Source of the DNA: Marisa cornuarietis
Taxonomy: Eukaryota; Mollusca; Gastropoda; Architaenioglossa; Ampullariidae
Assembly: GCA_004794655.1 (NCBI GenBank)
Contig: SMMW01000001.1
Coordinates: forward strand, 18,554,501-18,618,500
Reading direction: 5' to 3'
DNA length: 64,000 nt
The notes below the pieces were generated by a model. That model was not told the origin of the DNA, did no database searches, and saw nothing but the letters and a program-made list of their open reading frames with translations. How positions within the stretch are numbered: position 1 is the stretch's first letter; each line of letters opens with the position of its first letter. Made by a program: the position numbers and the translations under genes. Of the stretch, positions 11,528 to 26,301 are shown one piece after another.

Positions 11528-12549
11528 ACTGCTTGAGGTAGCGGTTGTGGTCAAAAGAGTTTTCAGTGACAGGTGAAGAAGTTAGCAGTAGAATCACATG
11601 CCACGACACAGTCATGATCCCCATTAAAAATACCCGTGACCTGTGACAAGTGACACTGACCTTGGGTGTCACAAGTGAATGTTGGACAACAAATTCACTA
11701 CAAGACAATTCTTTCAACAAAGAAAACAACGATTGCCGTCGGCTGTCTGGTCAAAGGACTTTCAAGTGAGGAGTTGTGCGCAGTTAATAAACTGTCTTTA
11801 CTGAACCGGGTGATAGGAATATTTTAGGGGTGTTTTGGTATCGGGTGTGGAGTTGTGAGCCGTTAATGAACTGAATTTAGTAAACCGGGTGATAAGGATA
11901 CTTCACTTCTTTTACATCAGTTAAATTGTGTGTGTGACTTGGCTAAGCAGGTAACAGATGACAGAGCTCCACCTACTGGTACGCCATTTTTGTTATAGCC
12001 GTCGAATGTTAATCAATATTAAAGCTGTAACAAGCAAGCAAAAAAATCATTACATTGACAAGGCGATGTGACGAGTCCCCATTCCAAGACCGTTGCGTAA
12101 CTATCCTTGTCGTTTGACGGGCGACACTCCAGATAACTAACACCAGTAAAGTATGTTCGTGCTATTGTATTGCTGTACTGTATTATGATCTGAAAATATA
12201 TCTTCCAAAAAAATAATAAATAAAAAAATTAATAACATATAAAAAATATAAATAAAAAAAAGTTTTTCTCGCCCACTTGGGTGGTCGCTATACTAACTCT
12301 AGCACATTTCTTAACCATTAATCTTCATTCTCGATGCTTTCACTCTCTTGGATGGAAAATAGAATCCAAAGGGTTAAAACAGAGTAATATAAAAAAATTT
12401 GTTTTTAAAACTATTATTTTAACTGTACTAATAATACGTATTTTATACATTAAATATAATTGTTTCTAATAGTGTCCCTCACACTTATAATTTAGGTTAT
12501 CTGTATTAAAGAAAATCCTGAGACGTAAAGAAAAATATTTTACAATTAT
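11528..12549. other. Spacer, no gene recognised
   Basis: Noncoding DNA. It includes two related short blocks (GGAGTTGTG...TTAATAAACTGT and GGAGTTGTGAGCCGTTAATG, about 11768-11890), each followed by an AACCGGGTGATA motif. It also has very A-rich sequence near 12200-12260. Confidence 0.5.
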
Positions 12550-13149
12550 CAGTCAGTCAGTCAGTCAGTCCCATGATTGGTACCTCTCGTTGAGGGAGCA
12601 CATGGATAGACGCGGCAGCTGACAGGGTCCCCCACTCTTGCCTATTGTGGGCAGCAAGTATAGTCAGCAGGTCCTGTACAGGACGACCAGTCCAGTCTTT
12701 GATCTTTGTAAGCCAGTTCTTCCTCTGACCACCGCGGTGTCGAGTACCCTCCAAAGTGACTTGAAGAGTAGTCTTCGACAAAATCCCCAAATCCTGTCCA
12801 TCTGACCTCCGCCAGTCCCACAATGTCCCACTGATACTGTTTTAGTTCGTGTGTGAGTTGTTGTACTTTGCCGCACTGGTGTAACGTGCATAAGTTCCAC
12901 GTGCAAATGTATGTTCCCTCTCTCAACTTGATTTCTGCTTTGGCTCCAGTAGCACACTTCTCGCTGAGCCCACACTGGATCCGGGCGATAGGGAGCGCGG
13001 TTGTTGTTGATCCGGGCCTCGAGCGATCTGGCATGTTGTCTTTTTTTGCGGCGTATATCCATGGTCCTTGCATTGAACATTATACACTTGGTAGCCCCCA
13101 TCCCTTCTCCAAGTGAACCACAGCCGGCAGTCGGTCTGGTCATGAACAC
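12550..13149 (-). mobile_element. RTE-like LINE, internally deleted, ending in a (TGAC)n tail
   Basis: On the minus strand, an APE endonuclease N-terminal segment is visible (REGTYICTWNLCTLHQCGKV... DIVGLAEVRWTGFG, about 12785-12940). Within a few codons, and in another frame, it is followed by the extreme C-terminus of the LINE ORF, TRHRGGQRKNWLTKIKDWTG (about 12690-12750) and a run to a stop near 12557. The element ends at a (GACT)n tail (12550-12571), typical of RTE-type 3' ends. The endonuclease catalytic half and the whole polymerase are absent, so this is a deletion derivative. The 5' limit is uncertain and may lie upstream of 13149. Confidence 0.75.
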
Positions 13150-13269
13150 GTAGGCGCTGGGCCCTGGCTGTTACTCTCATCGTGAAAAGTCTTAACCCGC
13201 TGATGTCGTGTTTACCCCAAGAATTTCTGTAGTGGTTTACTTCCTTAGGCTTTATCTTTCCCAAGATTT

Positions 13270-17149
<3,880 letters not shown>

Positions 17150-17383
17150 TTCTGAGAGTTGTTGAGAAAGTATGCTTCATCAATAGTGGAAGACTGATTG
17201 CAATTTTCTGAGAGAGAAATCGTTTGTTGCTGGGTCCAACCCTCTACAACAATGTGCTGCATGTGTTTACTGTCAGGATTTATTTAAACCTCTCGCTTAT
17301 TGTAGGAGAAAAAAGAGCTTAATTATAGGCTCGTTTTATATAAAAAAAATCATTAAAGTTGTGAGATGTGTAGGTTTGCTGAT

Positions 17384-17385
<2 letters not shown>

Positions 17386-17441
<56 letters not shown>
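17386..17441. repeat. (TG)n microsatellite upstream of receptor 3
   Basis: About 28 TG units, ending in GCATGCGTGTGTGCATG. The tract is about 240 bp upstream of the receptor 3 ATG. Confidence 0.97.
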
Positions 17442-17442
<1 letters not shown>

Positions 17443-18323
17443 ATGCGTGTGTGCATGTGTAAGACTCCGTCGTGTATAATGAATATAGTTAAACCAACAG
17501 ACGGTGATGTTGTCATCTATTAAGCCTTGAATTCTGCAAAGCAATTACCGTCGAGCTGTGATTATTTATCTTTTACTACCAAACAGTAAATACCCTGGAA
17601 ATTACCGAAGGACACGTGTTTACATAATAAAAGAATCAAAGACAAAAAGAGTAACATCAATTTTATTATTTTTACTAAGAACTGGTTTGAGGGGAGAGTA
17701 TATTTCAAAAAAAAATGTTTATAACAAAGAGAAAATTAGTTGAAATAAGAAAGAAACGTTTCTGGTGCATTAGGGGAACAAATTAAGATTTGTTATACTC
17801 TGGTCTAGCAGCTAAATTTAAAAGACCAAGACTATCAGGGATTTTTTAGACAAATATCGATAATACCAGCGAGGAAAGATTCCTGTACTAGCAATTAGAA
17901 AATTACATATATTTCATTGTTCTGTATGTAGTCTACATCTTCAGATTTTATTGCAAATATTTAACACTTTTTTATATTGAATTTTTTATTTTAACAAATT
18001 AGGGCTTTGGATTCGTCAAATTTTTAAAAACTTTTAAATTCTGTATATGATATAATTTTATCTTTAATCTGGCTCAAGATCATTCAGTGTCAGTCAGCTT
18101 TATGACAGAACACCATAACAACATCATGAAGCTGAGAAGATTCAGTCGCCAAGACTCAGTTTTGTAACGAATATCTGGTAGAATTTTTTAGAGCTATTTC
18201 CACCCGAACCTTTCACAGCAGTGGGAAGAATCTGGTAGGCAGGTGACAGTCTCTTTAGCATTAAAGTACTGATCCAGCATCGAATGAAATTAGAGTAAAT
18301 CTTGCCACAGCGTCTGACGAGGT

Positions 18324-18341
18324 CCTGATTAATTAATCAGG
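18324..18341. promoter_or_regulatory. 18-bp perfect palindrome with paired TAATTA cores (unit A copy)
   Basis: CCTGATTAATTAATCAGG is its own reverse complement. The same 18-mer is at 24330-24347 in unit B, although the sequence around it has changed. It lies about 1.2 kb upstream of receptor 3. TAATTA is a classic homeodomain core; regulatory use is inference. Confidence 0.4.
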
Positions 18342-18509
18342 TGAGTCTTGTTAGACTCACTTGTCAAAAGTCTTACTCATCTGTGCTACAGTCAGCTACT
18401 CAGTGTTGTCTACACAACTCTTTTATTAATGTTTTTCTCTTAAAAGACAAAAGTTGCTATCTTAAATAACATTCTAAACCTGAGGAAAATTGTTGCTTTG
18501 CGAATGACA

Positions 18510-19340
18510 TTTCAGCTCTATAAACTGTCCTTAGGACTATCACTTTGTGTGGAAATTGTGCATTGTTTTGTCGCATTCTGTCACAGAGGGGTGACATAAG
18601 GCTAAATAGCTACCACAGTATCTTTTTTTAGATAGTAAGTGGAAGACAATATAATTAACTGTCACAGCCCAGCACTTCCCTTACCAAGGAGACACGGCAA
18701 ATGGAGGGACACTACGTGTAGGGGAGTGAAGGCTGCTTCTTCCGAGAAAAGGTTTATATTTTCTTGAGTATCTCGGATTTTTTGTGTCAGTTGAACTTTC
18801 CTATTATTCTTTATGTATTAGTAATTGTTCTTGTTGTTCTCTTTGAAGTTGTTTGGAGTGAATGTTATCCTGGATTATTTGGGCCAGGAATGTTGTGGTC
18901 GCTCGTCCCCAAGAGGCATCGCCGATGTGTTTTAACATCTGTCCCCTAGTGGAGGGGTCAGTGATTTGTTAGATTATTTGTGGAAAACATTTTTATTGGA
19001 TTAGTACAACCCCTGGTTTTACTGACTATAACTTAACAGTGTTGTCAAAGAACATTTTCAAGTGTGACTTTGAGCAGGACTACAAAATCTATATAAACTC
19101 TTTGTTAGCAGTCAAACTGAGAAAAACAAACTTTCTTTTTGAACAGTTGACAATTACACTTGTTGAGTAGTTAGTAATTTTCGGATTGTGTATAAAGAAT
19201 TATTTTTTCTTCAACAATTATCCTAGAATTTTCTTTAAATTTTTCTTGCTTATTCCTTGTTAATATCATTAAATTTATACAGGCCTACAAAAGAGTTGTT
19301 TTGTAAAGAAAAAAGGCGCATTAGTCCAGGAATCTACGTG
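18510..19340. other. Unit-A-specific segment, possibly a decayed LTR or other insertion
   Basis: This stretch has no counterpart in unit B. It contains TGTCACAGCCCAGC at 18660, a G-rich GTGGAGGGGTCAGTGA patch near 18946 and a TATA-like CTATATAAACTC near 19089. These features are suggestive of a retroelement LTR, but I found no matching 3' end and no target-site duplication. Loss from unit B is equally possible. Confidence 0.3.
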
Positions 19341-19439
19341 TACCCGACTGTGTGTGACACGTTAGCTAACATTGTTTTTGCAAAAAAAAGGTATTAGAGA
19401 GCATTTAAATATCTCCCGCATTGATTGAGTTTATAAATT

Positions 19440-19990
19440 TGTGGTCAGTCAGTTTACATGACAGAGATGATGTACACACCTGACACAAGTGGAACCACTA
19501 GGGGAGACAGTCTACAGGACACAGCTGAGTCAGACACCCTACGCGGTGGGGGACTGAGGTAGTCTCTGTACAACCAGCTCTTTTATTGTCGTGTGTACAT
19601 TCGTGCACTCTCAAGAAAGACATCTCGCTTTTGCCTACAGGACCACACAAATGATTTCAGATTACATAATACTTCATTCTTCTGACGAATAATTAAGTTA
19701 ATCTCGAAGCGGAATTGGAGAAAGTAACAGAAATTACCACTGAGTGAGACAAAACTTTGGTTATTTGCCGAAAGTGGACAAAATAGAGGACATTGGTAAA
19801 GACAAATGTAACAGTCACCATGAGACCCGCGAGAAGGACCGTTCAGAATGAGTTGATGCCTGAGCTGCCTTCTGACACGCGGGAACCTGGAAAAGGTTCA
19901 TTGCTTCCCAGTGAGTGGCTCGAGACAGCCTCGTGTTTCACCTCATTAAAGTGAATGGTATGCGGTTAACACTCGTACAATTTAGTTTTT
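19440..19990. other. Conserved noncoding block, unit A copy
   Basis: Aligned with 24650-25170, this block is better conserved than its flanks. The last 170 bp (from GCGAGAAGGACCGTTCAG) differ at only a few positions. It lies 2.3-2.8 kb upstream of receptor 3. It could be a regulatory region or a 5' exon; no coding capacity is shared across both copies over the full length. Confidence 0.45.
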
Positions 19991-20414
19991 TGGTTTTTCC
20001 TTGGGAGTTAAATACAAGCCTTAAATTGTGTTAAAATAGCAAACATTTATTAATGTTAGTCTTTCCACATACACACACACACACATACATGTAAACTGAG
20101 CACACAATTATATACTAGAAGAAAGTAAATTATTTACTTTCCAGCACGATCTACAAGAACAGCTCTTTTTAAAAAGAAGGGAACTCTTGTTAAAAAGTAA
20201 AAATAAGTCTTTAAAATAATGTGTAAGTGCGAAATGGTTGGCCGACATTTGCGCCATACTTTAACGTTCCGTGTATTATTTATTGTATGGCTCACTGGTC
20301 CCTCTACTTTAGCTGAAGAAGATAAAACAGCTTTTCTTCTTCTATGTTCAAAATATTGCAAGCAATTTCTGATAAAGCAGCTGTTTTTCGAAGTTAATTG
20401 AAGACGATCAAAGA

Positions 20415-20444
<30 letters not shown>
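20415..20444. repeat. (ATT)n microsatellite
   Basis: Ten ATT units. The unit B counterpart near 25655-25675 is shorter and interrupted. Confidence 0.95.
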
Positions 20445-20445
<1 letters not shown>

Positions 20446-21414
20446 GAGCGCATCAGTCACTATGTAAAAAAAGAAAACTATTTTACTTACAACATTTGGG
20501 GGGAAATGGAGAACTTCAGCGAATAAAATCCGCATTTAAAAGTGTACACACCACACTTACAGCTACTTGGAAGCAAGCATACGGCATTTTGCTGTCACTT
20601 TGTATATCAGTAAGACTTGAAATGGTTGAGTTACCGTCAGAGCCACCCAGAGTCTGCACGGGCTTTCCGGGCCCCTTGTAATTGTAGATTATTTCCCCAG
20701 TATATTATAATATGTTTACAATTCGATTGTCAATATCTACATTTCCTTCAGTAACATATAGACTGCAAACATTAGGACAAGTGCACTAGGATCCAAATCA
20801 CTACTTGAACATAGAGTTGTTTACATATGAGTGCTTAGTAAATGAGGAAACATGACAGTAAAGGATCAGACTTGTAGCACCCCGCTCCATGGAAACAAAT
20901 CCCCAGAGTGAGGAATGTTACGTTAACCTTTCTTTAAAGAAAAGGAAAAGGAAAATAAAAAGGAAAAATATCCACTGACCAAGGACTGGTCCTCTTCACA
21001 GCCGCGGGCCCGGGTACAACATCCCCCATGTCCCCCGCTCTCGTCAGGCCAGGCTACAGTGGCAAACTCCCGAAGAACACCTGCTCTTTGTTATTACCAG
21101 TCTGAAAAAAATTCTCGGCAGGTCGTGTGCGAGTTTTGTGACCTTTGACATCAAAAATCGTCACGTCACCACGTAAATATTGTTCCGATTAAGAGGTCAT
21201 TGCCCACTCCCAAATCTTGTTTCTGTTTACTAGTAATTGAAAGCTTAGTCTGTAAATAGCATAAAAAACAAACACAATCAAAACAAAATCTCTTTACTGT
21301 CAGTATCATGCCTTCATCGCTCGTGCTATATATATTAAGATTGAACATATTGCAAATATCAAGACAGTGTCCTAATTAATTTACACAAGATACAATATCA
21401 ATTAAACTTCAATC

Positions 21415-22956
21415 CTAAGTCAGTTTTCTAAAAGACAGCATCTTCACTTCGTGGCGAAAGCGGGACGATATGGTGACGTAGACGAAGAAATTGATGGAGG
21501 AGTTGAACATGACGATCAAAAAGCCGTTCAAATGGATGATGGAGAAGAGGTTGCAGTACTGGCCGTCTGCCCGAAACTCTGGGACAGTGTATCGGGTCAA
21601 GGCCAGAGAAACGTTAGGGGCCGTGCACAGGATGTAGATACAGCACACGGCCACCAACATCTTCATCAACACCGCCTGACCCTTCTGGTACGATCCTGCA
21701 CTGTCAACATAATAATTAGCTGTTCAATAGAGAGTAAAGACCCTGGAGTTTACAAAAAACTTTTTGAATATTTTCCCAAAAATTCAAACAAGCATGGGTC
21801 AAAATTAACATACTATTCTACGATATCTGTTTTGGAAAAGATGTTACAAGAACAGAAAGAGAAGAAGAAACAATGCAAGACAGTTGCGAGGAGAGGGCGA
21901 TGAGCAGGCAGGATTTTAGAGAGTAAAGTAATGAGAAATGAAATAAAAATGGTGAATATGTGGCTTAACAATCATCTAGGCTGCAGAACTGTAAAACCCA
22001 GAAGAAAAAAACTACAGTGAAAATCTTTTTATCTTGGCTACATTCACTAAGTTCAATAATTTTTTTTTACTTTTGTGATTTTGATATACTGACCCTTCAA
22101 GAATGTATGCTACAAACAAAGCAACACAGTTTCAAAGAAAACACTTTTAACAAGCAGATCACCAAATTACAAATGCATTGACCTCGAAGTGGACTTCCTC
22201 CAGACAGCAGCGCTGCGCAGTCTCATCAAAGTTAAGGTTGTGGCCAAAACCACAAGTCCAAAGCTGAAGAAAGAAAAAGATGAGAGGACGATGTTTTCGA
22301 TGATTGTTAAAAAGTTGTGGCTGAGGAAAAACTGGGTAGTTGTAAGAACGAAACGGTATTGTCCAGTTGATGTGTTTAGCACAGATGTTACAGTGTCCTT
22401 GACAACATACACGCTGCACAGAATCTGCATCAACATCAGCGACATCGTCACAGCTATTCCCATCGTCTTCGTCTTCATCAGGTGCGTGGCCCTCATCGGG
22501 AACAGGACACACACGCACCGCTCCGTGGCAATGATCATAGTCAGAAGCCCTGATGAATACCCGAAACCATTAGTAAAATTTACAGTGTGTTTGATGAGGG
22601 TAAGCCTCCAGAACTGCTCCCGGTCCGGTAGAAAGATGCCAATGAAGCAGTAGAGGACTGTAATGAACACAGATGTGATGTACATGAGATCAACAAAGGC
22701 GAGACAGAAGAGACAGAGGTTCATCCGGTCTCGCAGTCCTTGGTCGGTAAAAGACGATCATAGTGAGGATGTTGGCAGGGGCCCCGATAAAAAAAAGTGT
22801 AGGCATGAGACCACAGTGCACTATTCTGGCACTGGTGTTGCAAGCCTGAAGACTATTGAAAGCAGCAACAGTGCCCCACACCTTAAATTCTCGAGAGTCA
22901 TTGTAGATGGAGGACATGTTTCCGTCTGAGGTCCAGTTGTCTGACTCGCAACACAT
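21415..22956 (-). pseudogene. Receptor 4: rhodopsin-like GPCR with a one-base insertion (likely pseudogene)
   Basis: Exon 1 is 22183-22956 and exon 2 is 21415-21700, with the same phase-2 splice sites as receptor 5 (CGAG|gtcaat donor, ttgacag|TGCAGG acceptor). Against receptor 5, one extra base lies within 22741-22748, in the ICL1 codons that read YRQGLRD in the sisters. Here the frame becomes YRPRTAR and leaves TM2 onward out of frame. Downstream, TM2-TM5 (LCLFCLAFVDLMY, ERCVCVLFP) and exon 2 (CTAPN, NSSINFFVYV) remain fully open, so the lesion is recent or is a sequencing error. An AG acceptor (tttgcag) ends one base before the ATG. As written it would yield only TM1, so no receptor function is expected. 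Confidence 0.88.
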
Positions 22957-23130
22957 CCTGCAAAGCAACTAAAACAAGGAGGCTGTTGCCCGGATCCAAA
23001 ATAACAAGAGGAGTACGCGCATAATCGTTGCTGCAAACAGTTTCATAGACTTTGTTTAATCTCTATCGTATCTTGAAGCTATGTACATCGTCTTTATACT
23101 AGAGCGAGAAGATTTACTTGTTTCATAATA

Positions 23131-23174
23131 CGTGTGTACGTGTACGTGTGTACGTGCGTGCGTGTATGTGTGTG
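23131..23174. repeat. Imperfect GT/ACGT microsatellite upstream of receptor 4
   Basis: CGTGTGTACGTGTACGTGTG-type alternating purine-pyrimidine run about 175 bp upstream of the receptor 4 ATG. Confidence 0.9.
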
Positions 23175-23594
23175 GTGAGAAAGACTGCTGATGTGTCAAA
23201 GTAGGTGTAATTCTGTTCACTTATGCTTTTATTTACCTACATAAATATTTATGGATTTTTACTTTGAAGGAGCAAAGTGCTGCGTTTCGACAGCAGCAAG
23301 CGCGTGTTTTTGTTCGATGCGCCTAATTGATGCCTGACAACCATAGTCAGACTCTGGAAGGAAGGAAGATGTTTTAGTCAGGAAGGCTGCGTACATCGTT
23401 GCCATGCAACTCTTGTGAAAGACCAGGTGCTCAGGCAACAGAAAGATTAATCACGAGTAGAATACTGCTGTAAATATCAAGAACAAACAAAATGATTTAC
23501 TTTAAACAGAGCTGGTCTTCCGGGTATCATTTTAAGTTTACCTTGTTATTTGCAAGATGCTACAAAATTCGAAAATTTTACGTGCACATGCAAA

Positions 23595-23596
<2 letters not shown>

Positions 23597-23639
<43 letters not shown>
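23597..23639. repeat. (GT)n microsatellite at the unit A/unit B boundary
   Basis: About 21 GT units following GCACATGCAAATA. The same motif and a shorter GT run end unit B at 28405-28437. Confidence 0.95.
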
Positions 23640-23640
<1 letters not shown>

Positions 23641-24329
23641 TGCTATGGTTCATCATCTTTTCCTGCCACGTAGTACATATTATAGCGATTAGCGAAGCAC
23701 AAAATAAGTTTACATAATAAGACAAATTTATGTATTGTAAGGAGAATATACCAGGTCTTCCGCTGTAATTTTCAGAACCAAGGCTTACAAAAATAATAAT
23801 TTGGTAGAAATAAAAGAAGTTTGTGGGCTTAGGGTTTAAAAACTAGGAATGTTGATGTGTAGTCTAACAGTGAAGGCGCTAGTAAATTTTTTTAAAACAA
23901 ATATCGATGATGCTTAAAAGGAAAGATTCGTGTGCCAGCAATAGCAAATAAATAATTAATTTTTTGTTCCGTTTTGATTACATCCTCAGATTTAACTGCA
24001 AATATTTTACCCGTGTTTGACATTAAATCTGCTTTTAAACAAATATGTTTGTGGATTAGTCAAATGTTTAATCTGGCTCAAAATCATCTGGTGTCAGTCA
24101 GCTTTATGACAGAACACGTGAACAACTTCGTGAAGCTGTAAAGAGTCAGTCGCCAAGAACCAGTCAGACGTTTAGTAACGAATATTTGGGACAACTTTTA
24201 TAGAACTACTTCCACCTCTTGCAGTAGTGGACAGAATTTGGTAAGGGGGTGCGAATCTCTTTAGCATCAAAGAGTTGACCCAGCATCGAATGGTTTTAGA
24301 GTAAAACTTGCTACAGCGTCTGACGAGGT

Positions 24330-24347
24330 CCTGATTAATTAATCAGG
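24330..24347. promoter_or_regulatory. 18-bp perfect palindrome with paired TAATTA cores (unit B copy)
   Basis: Identical 18-mer to 18324-18341, about 1.4 kb upstream of receptor 4. Conservation across duplicated blocks is seen; a regulatory role is inferred. Confidence 0.4.
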
Positions 24348-24649
24348 AGTCAAAGGCCATTACTCCTCTGTGCTACACTCAGCTACTCAGTGTTGTCTAC
24401 ACAACTTTTTTAATAATGTTTTTCTATTAAAAGGAAAAAGTTGTTATCTTAAATAGCATTCTATACCTGAGGAACATACGTTGCGAAAGAGATTTTGATG
24501 TTATAAGCCGATTTGAAACGCTCACTAAACTGTGAAGAACATCTGTCTGGCCGTTTTGGCGCACACGTAAGCTTAACATTGTTTTTGCAAAGTGTGTAAG
24601 GGACCTTCGTCAATTTGCATATCTCTCGCTTTGATTGAGTTTATAAATA

Positions 24650-25170
24650 TGTGGTCAGTCAGTTTACACGACTGAGATGACGTGCACACCTGACACAACT
24701 GGCAGCACTAGAGGAGACAGTCTACAGGACACAGCTGAGTCAGACACCCTACGCGGTGGGGGACTGAGGTAGTCTCTCTACAACAAGCTCCTTTAATATT
24801 GTAAATTCGTTTACTCGCAAGAAAGGCACCTCGCTTTTTCCTACAGCACCACACAAATGCTTTCAGATTACATAATACTTCATTCTTTTGACGCATAACT
24901 AAGTTAATCACTAAGCAGAACTGGAGAAAGTAAGAAAAAAATTACCTCTGAGTTAAACTTCGGTTATTTGCCGAAAGCTGAGAAAATACAGGACATTGGT
25001 AACGACAAATGCAACAGTCCCTTTAGTTTAAGTCCTGCGAGAAGGACCGTTCAGAATGAGTTGATGGCTGAGCTGCCTTCTGACACGAGGGAACCTGGAA
25101 AAGGCTCATTGCTTCCCAGTGAGTGGCTCGAGACAGCCTCGTGTTTCACCTCATTAAAGTGAATGGTATG
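24650..25170. other. Conserved noncoding block, unit B copy
   Basis: Counterpart of 19440-19990. A plus-strand frame (24968-25162) is open for 64 codons here, but its 5' half is broken in unit A. Only the last part (RRTVQNEL..ELPSDTREPGKG and on) is open in both. Treated as noncoding. Confidence 0.45.
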
Positions 25171-25940
25171 CGGTTAACACTCGTACAATTTAGTTTTTGG
25201 TTTTTCCTTAAGAGTTAAATACAAGCCTTAAATTGTTCTAATATAGCCAACATTAATGTAAGTCATTCCATACATATATAATTATATATATATACATGTA
25301 AATTGGGCATACAATTATGTTTCAAGTAGAAGAAAGCAAATTATTTACTTTCCAGCACGATCTACAAGAACAGTTATTTTTTAAGAAGGAACACTTGTTC
25401 AAATTAAAGTCTTTAAAATAATGTGTAACTAGGAACGGTCGGCCTACATCTGCGCCTATACTTTAGTGTTTTGTGTATCATTTACTCTAAGGATTACAGG
25501 AATCCCTCTTCTTAAGCTGAAGAAGATAAAACAACTTACACTCTCCTTGTTTAAAATCTTGCAAGCAGTCTCTGATGAAGCCGCTGTTTTTCGAAGCTAA
25601 TACAAGACGATCAGAGAAATCATTCTTATTATGATAAGTATCATGGTGATGACATTATTATTATTATTATTCGAGAGCATAAGTCATTGTATGAAAAGAG
25701 AAAAACTGCTTCACTTACAACATTGTGGAGAAAATGAACCAAGCAATCCGACTGGAGAACCAGACTGAGAACTTCAGAGAACAAAATCCGCATTTAAAAG
25801 CGTACACACGACACTTACAGCGAGTCGGATGCAAGAATAAGGCGTTTTGCTGTCACTTTATACATCAATAGGACTTGAAATGGTTGAGCTACCGTGGCGA
25901 AACTCCCGAAGAGCATTTCCTCTTTGTTATTACCAGTTTG

Positions 25941-25971
25941 CAAACAAACAAACAAACAAACAAACAAACAA
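25941..25971. repeat. (CAAA)n microsatellite
   Basis: CAAA/ACAA units followed by an A-rich run, specific to unit B. Confidence 0.9.
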
Positions 25972-26301
25972 CAAAAAAAAAACACAAAAACAAAAGAAAA
26001 CAAAAACAACAACCTGTTGGACAGGTCGTGTGCGAGTTTCGTGATCTTTGACATCAAAAATCGTTACATCACCTCGTAAATATTGTGACAATTAAGAAGT
26101 CATTGCCCACTCCTAACACTCATTTCTTGTTTCTTGTTAATTGATAATGTATCCTCTGTAATTTAATTAGGAACACTGTCTTGATGTTCCGTTTAAAAAA
26201 TATATAAAGCACGAAAGATGAAGGCATGATACTGACAGTAAAGACATTTTCGCGTGTCTTTGATTTGTTGTGCTATTTACAGACAAAGCCTTCAATCAAG
26301 C

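Larger units (their letters stand above)
17560..23639. repeat. Segmental tandem duplication, unit A (contains receptor 4)
   Basis: This block and the next (23640-28437) align end to end. Shared landmarks include the stretch at 18080-18345 (unit B 24075-24350), the palindrome CCTGATTAATTAATCAGG, the block 19440-19990 (unit B 24650-25170), receptor exon 2, receptor exon 1, and a GCACATGCAAATA then GT-repeat boundary. Unit A is longer mainly because of about 0.8 kb at roughly 18510-19340 that unit B lacks. The left edge is approximate. Confidence 0.85.

Noticed and set aside
24968..25162. 64-codon ORF conserved in part between duplicated units
   Set aside because: The 5' half is not open in unit A, so conservation is better explained as noncoding.
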